Shown: one piece after another, positions 61,132 through 64,000 of the stretch
Layout of the letters: each line of letters opens with the position of its first letter
Numbering within the stretch: the first letter of the stretch is position 1
Origin: Streptomyces sp. NRRL S-455
GTDB taxonomy: Bacteria; Actinomycetota; Actinomycetes; Streptomycetales; Streptomycetaceae
Length of the DNA stretch: 64,000 nt
Assembly (NCBI RefSeq): GCF_000717875.1
Contig: NZ_JOCT01000021.1
Span: 248,001-312,000 of the forward strand
Reading direction: 5' to 3'
Notes under the pieces: generated by a model
Database searches by the model: none
The model's input: only the letters and a program-made list of their open reading frames with translations
Told to the model about the DNA's origin: nothing
Made by a program: the position numbers and the translations under genes

Positions 61132-62310
61132 ATGAGCACCAAGGACTTCATCGAGAAGGACTACTACAAGGTCCTCGGCGTCCCCAAGGACGCCACCGAG
61201 GCCGAGATCAAGAAGGCGTACCGGAAACTCGCCCGCGAGTACCACCCGGACGCCAACAAGGGAAACGTCAAGGCGGAGGAGCGCTTCAAGGAGATCTCCG
61301 AGGCCAACGACATCCTCGGCGACCCCAAGAAGCGCAAGGAGTACGACGAGGCACGCGCGCTCTTCGGCAACGGCGGCTTCCGCCCGGGGCCCGGCGCCGG
61401 CGGCGGCTCCTTCAACTTCGACCTGGGCGACCTCTTCGGAGGCGCCCAGGGCGGCCAGGGAGCCGGCGGCTTCGGCGGCGGACTCGGTGACGTCTTCGGG
61501 GGCCTGTTCAACCGTGGCGGCGCGGGCCCGGGCACGCGCACGCAGCCGCGGCGCGGCCAGGACATCGAGTCCGAGGTCACGCTCAGCTTCACGGAGGCGA
61601 TCGAGGGCGCGACCGTCCCGCTGCGGATGTCCTCGCAGTCGCCCTGCAAGGCCTGTTCCGGCACCGGCGACAAGAACGGCACACCGCGTGTGTGCCCGAC
61701 CTGCGTCGGCACCGGTCAGGTCGCCCGGGGCAGCGGCGGTGGCTTCTCCCTCACCGACCCCTGCCCGGACTGCAAGGGCCGCGGCCTGATCGCGGAGAAC
61801 GCCTGCGAGGTGTGCAAGGGCAGTGGCCGGGCCAAGTCCTCGCGGACCATGCAGGTGCGCATCCCCGCCGGCGTCAGCGACGGCCAGCGGATCCGGCTGC
61901 GCGGCAAGGGAGCGCCGGGCGAGCGCGGCGGACCGGCGGGCGACCTGTACGTCGTCGTGCACGTCGACGCGCACCCGGTGTTCGGCCGCAAGGACGACAA
62001 CCTCACCGTCACCGTGCCGGTGACGTTCGCCGAGGCGGCCCTCGGCGGCGAGGTGCGGGTGCCGACGCTGGGCGGCCCGCCCGTCACGCTGAAGCTCCCG
62101 CCGGGCACGCCCAACGGGCGCACCATGCGCGCCCGGGGCAAGGGCGCGGTCCGCAAGGACGGCACCCGCGGGGATCTTCTGGTCACCGTCGAGGTGAGTG
62201 TTCCGAAGGACCTGACGGGGAAGGCTCGTGACGCACTCGAGGCGTATCGCGAGGCGACCGCGGGTGAGGATCCGCGGGCGGATCTGTTCCAGGCCGCGAA
62301 GGGAGCATGA
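61132..62310 (+). CDS. dnaJ: Chaperone DnaJ
   Basis: 392 aa from ATG 61132 with GGAAGGAGG upstream. The J domain contains H38-P-D (YHPDANKG). A Gly/Phe-rich region spans about residues 80-145. Four CxxCxGxG repeats form the two zinc centres (CKACSGTG, CPTCVGTG, CPDCKGRG, CEVCKGSG), and the C-terminal substrate domains follow. It delivers substrates to DnaK and stimulates its ATPase. It ends overlapping hspR (ATGA). Confidence 0.98.
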   Translation: MSTKDFIEKDYYKVLGVPKDATEAEIKKAYRKLAREYHPDANKGNVKAEERFKEISEANDILGDPKKRKEYDEARALFGNGGFRPGPGAGGGSFNFDLGDLFGGAQGGQGAGGFGGGLGDVFGGLFNRGGAGPGTRTQPRRGQDIESEVTLSFTEAIEGATVPLRMSSQSPCKACSGTGDKNGTPRVCPTCVGTGQVARGSGGGFSLTDPCPDCKGRGLIAENACEVCKGSGRAKSSRTMQVRIPAGVSDGQRIRLRGKGAPGERGGPAGDLYVVVHVDAHPVFGRKDDNLTVTVPVTFAEAALGGEVRVPTLGGPPVTLKLPPGTPNGRTMRARGKGAVRKDGTRGDLLVTVEVSVPKDLTGKARDALEAYREATAGEDPRADLFQAAKGA

Positions 62311-62768
62311 GTCAGATGGACGGTCGTCGACGCAACCCGTATGAACTGACCGAGGAAACCCCGGTCTACGTCATCTCGGTGGCGGCCCAGCTGTCCGGCC
62401 TGCACCCTCAGACCCTGCGCCAGTACGACCGCCTGGGCCTGGTGTCCCCCGACCGCACCGCCGGCCGGGGCCGCCGCTACTCGGCCCGTGACATCCAACT
62501 GCTGCGCACCGTCCAGCAGTTGTCACAGGACGAGGGCATCAACCTGGCGGGCATCAAGCGCATCATCGAACTGGAGAACCAGGTCGCCGCGCTCCAGGCC
62601 CGGGTGGCCGAGCTGGAGGACGCGCTCGACGGCGCGGCGGCGGCCATGCGCCAGCGCGAGGCGGCGGTGCACGCGTCGTACCGCCGGGACTTGGTGCCCT
62701 ACCAGGAGGTGCAGCAGACCAGCGCGCTGGTGGTGTGGCGGCCGAAGCGGCAGCAGCAGACGGACTGA
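62307..62768 (+). CDS. hspR: Heat-shock repressor HspR (MerR family)
   Basis: 153 aa, ATG overlapping the dnaJ stop. The MerR-type helix-turn-helix is VYVISVAAQLSGLHPQTLRQ YDRLGLVSPDR, with RRYSARDIQLLRTVQQL as the wing. A coiled coil follows (ELENQVAALQARVAELEDAL). It represses this operon at HAIR sites with DnaK as co-repressor, closing a feedback loop. Two HAIR elements are present upstream of dnaK. Confidence 0.97.
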   Translation: MSQMDGRRRNPYELTEETPVYVISVAAQLSGLHPQTLRQYDRLGLVSPDRTAGRGRRYSARDIQLLRTVQQLSQDEGINLAGIKRIIELENQVAALQARVAELEDALDGAAAAMRQREAAVHASYRRDLVPYQEVQQTSALVVWRPKRQQQTD

Positions 62769-62792
62769 CGCGCGCGCCTTCGTGAAAGCACG

Positions 62793-62828
62793 CGAAAGGG
62801 GCCGGGAGGCAACTCCCGGCCCCTTTCG
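62793..62828 (+). terminator. Strong terminator after hspR
   Basis: A perfect 16-bp stem, CGAAAGGGGCCGGGAG paired with CTCCCGGCCCCTTTCG, is closed by a GCAA tetraloop and lies 24 nt after the hspR stop. Confidence 0.92.
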
Positions 62829-63049
62829 TATGTGTTGACCCGATTTCGCAGTGTCTTCTGTCGATGACTGACCGGTGCAGAGCGCTTGGAGGCGATTCCG
62901 TATTGCCTTCACAACTGCTTCGGAGCGTAGTGTTGTCATCTCGTTAAGTGCTTCCGCTTGACGCTGGGGTGCCGGTCCGCGTTGGCTTTTCTGTCACATG
63001 GGCCACAAAGTGTGCCCACGTCCGAATCACACGCGAAGTGAGCTCCCGC

Positions 63050-64000
63050 ATGCGTCGTCGTATCGCCATATCCATGGCTGCCGCCACTGTGTCCGTCACG
63101 CTCGCCGGTTGCGGCGCGCTCAACGCGACCGGGAGCAGTGACGACGCGAGCCCGACCAAGGGCAACGACATCACGGTGGGTCTGCTGCTCCCCGAGAAGG
63201 CGAACACCCGGTACGAGAACTTCGACTACCCGATCATCAAGCAGAAGGTCGAGTCCCTCACCGGCAACAAGGGCCGCGTCGAGTACGCCAACGCCGACGC
63301 GAGCGCCGAGGCGCAGGCGGGCCAGATGCAGCAGATGATCAACGACCGGGTCGACGTGATCCTGCTGGACGCGGTCGACTCGCGGGCCATCGCGAGCAGC
63401 GTGGAGAAGGCCAAGGAGGCGGGCATCCCGGTCATCGCCTACGACCGGCTGGCCGAGGGCCCGATCGACGCCTACGTCTCCTTCGACAACGAACTGGTCG
63501 GCGAGGTGCAGGGGCGCACGCTGCTGGAGGCCATCGGTGAGGACGTGAGCCTCTCCGACAAGATCGTCATGATGAACGGCTCGTCGACGGACCCGAACGC
63601 CAAGCAGTTCAAGGCCGGGGCCATGTCCGAGCTGAACGGCCAGGTGACGATCGCGCAGTCCTTCGACACCAAGGACTGGAAGCCGGAGAACGCCGAGGCC
63701 AACATGGCCGAGGCGATCGCGAAGATCGGCAAGGGCGACATCGCCGCCGTCTACTCCGCCAACGACGGCATGGCGGGCGGCATCGTCAAGGCGCTGAAGG
63801 ACGCGGGCATGACCAAGCTGCCGCCGATCACCGGCCAGGACGCGGAGCTGCCCGCGGTGCAGCGGATCATCTCCGGCGAGCAGTACATGAGCGTCTACAA
63901 GTCGTACCCGCAGGAGGCGGAGAGCGCCGCGGAGATGGCCGTGGCCAAGGTCCAGGGCCGCGACATCCAGTTCGCCGCCCTGGCCCGCGAGAAGGTCGAC
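63050..64000 (+). CDS. Sugar ABC transporter substrate-binding lipoprotein (xylose/ribose type), 3'-partial
   Basis: The frame runs from ATG 63050 to the window end without a stop (317 codons seen). A lipobox LAGC places the lipidated Cys at residue 21 (SMAAATVSVTLAGCGALN). The mature part is a type I periplasmic-binding fold: VGLLLPEKANTRYENFDYPI, INDRVDVILLDAVDSRAIAS, KAKEAGIPVIAYDRLAEGPI, DAYVSFDNELVGEVQG, VYSANDGMAGGIVKAL and ITGQDAELPAVQRIISGEQY. This matches XylF-like D-xylose binding proteins. The permease and ATPase genes would be expected beyond the window. The 220 bp upstream hold a promoter region with no other gene. Confidence 0.93.
   Translation, partial: MRRRIAISMAAATVSVTLAGCGALNATGSSDDASPTKGNDITVGLLLPEKANTRYENFDYPIIKQKVESLTGNKGRVEYANADASAEAQAGQMQQMINDRVDVILLDAVDSRAIASSVEKAKEAGIPVIAYDRLAEGPIDAYVSFDNELVGEVQGRTLLEAIGEDVSLSDKIVMMNGSSTDPNAKQFKAGAMSELNGQVTIAQSFDTKDWKPENAEANMAEAIAKIGKGDIAAVYSANDGMAGGIVKALKDAGMTKLPPITGQDAELPAVQRIISGEQYMSVYKSYPQEAESAAEMAVAKVQGRDIQFAALAREKVD

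Overview
The window reads as a Streptomyces chromosome segment. GC is about 70 percent, GTG/TTG starts and 4-nt ATGA/GTGA gene overlaps are frequent, and there is a dnaK-grpE-dnaJ-hspR operon preceded by HAIR operators. Three zones are visible: a specialised-metabolite cluster on the left, a mosaic and partly decayed accessory region in the middle, and a mostly core-like region on the right.

1-20.7 kb: the right part of a hybrid PKS-NRPS lipopeptide cluster, all on the plus strand. Module order is FAAL-ACP-KS-AT-DH(N-half) / LLM-DH(C-half)-KR-ACP / C-A-PCP / C-A(with inserted LLM)-PCP-TE. It is followed by a zinc-ribbon SAM methyltransferase, an MMPL exporter and a type II thioesterase. Two luciferase-like monooxygenase (LLM) domains are embedded. 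One interrupts the DH fold exactly where the polypeptide is divided between two genes. The other sits inside an adenylation domain whose pocket looks glycine-type. The expected product is a fatty-acyl chain extended once with malonate and then by two amino acids, with possible oxidation by the LLM domains.

20.8-26.6 kb: a Tat-exported FAD oxidoreductase, a secreted and membrane-anchored serine hydrolase, and a divergent histidine kinase/NarL-type response regulator pair. An 18-bp perfect palindrome lies in the divergent promoter.

26.8-39.2 kb: the accessory region. Its left part is an AT-richer minus-strand operon encoding a DUF692/MNIO-family oxidase, its translationally coupled partner, and small Cys-containing or Gly-zipper proteins. 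This has the architecture of an undescribed RiPP-like pathway. A separate 90-aa peptide resembling a leader-plus-core RiPP precursor lies on the plus strand. Next come remnants (an XRE/TPR regulator fragment, HigBA, a truncated hydrolase, a broken MHS transporter), an 11-copy heptamer repeat, and an intact glucarate catabolic set (IclR, KdgD, GntP permease, glucarate dehydratase). The zone ends at tRNA-Gly(CCC). Two partial copies of the tRNA 3' half at 31.66 and 33.53 kb suggest repeated integration next to this tRNA.

39.5-64 kb: dCTP deaminase, a phosphoribosyltransferase, a Yip1-like membrane protein, five tandem paralogous secreted seven-bladed FG-GAP proteins, a MerR regulator, a CPBP protease, an MBL-fold hydrolase, small membrane proteins, an FadF/GlpC-like Fe-S oxidoreductase, a MraY/WecA-like transferase, the Hsp70 operon, and the start of a xylose/ribose-type ABC substrate-binding lipoprotein that runs off the window.
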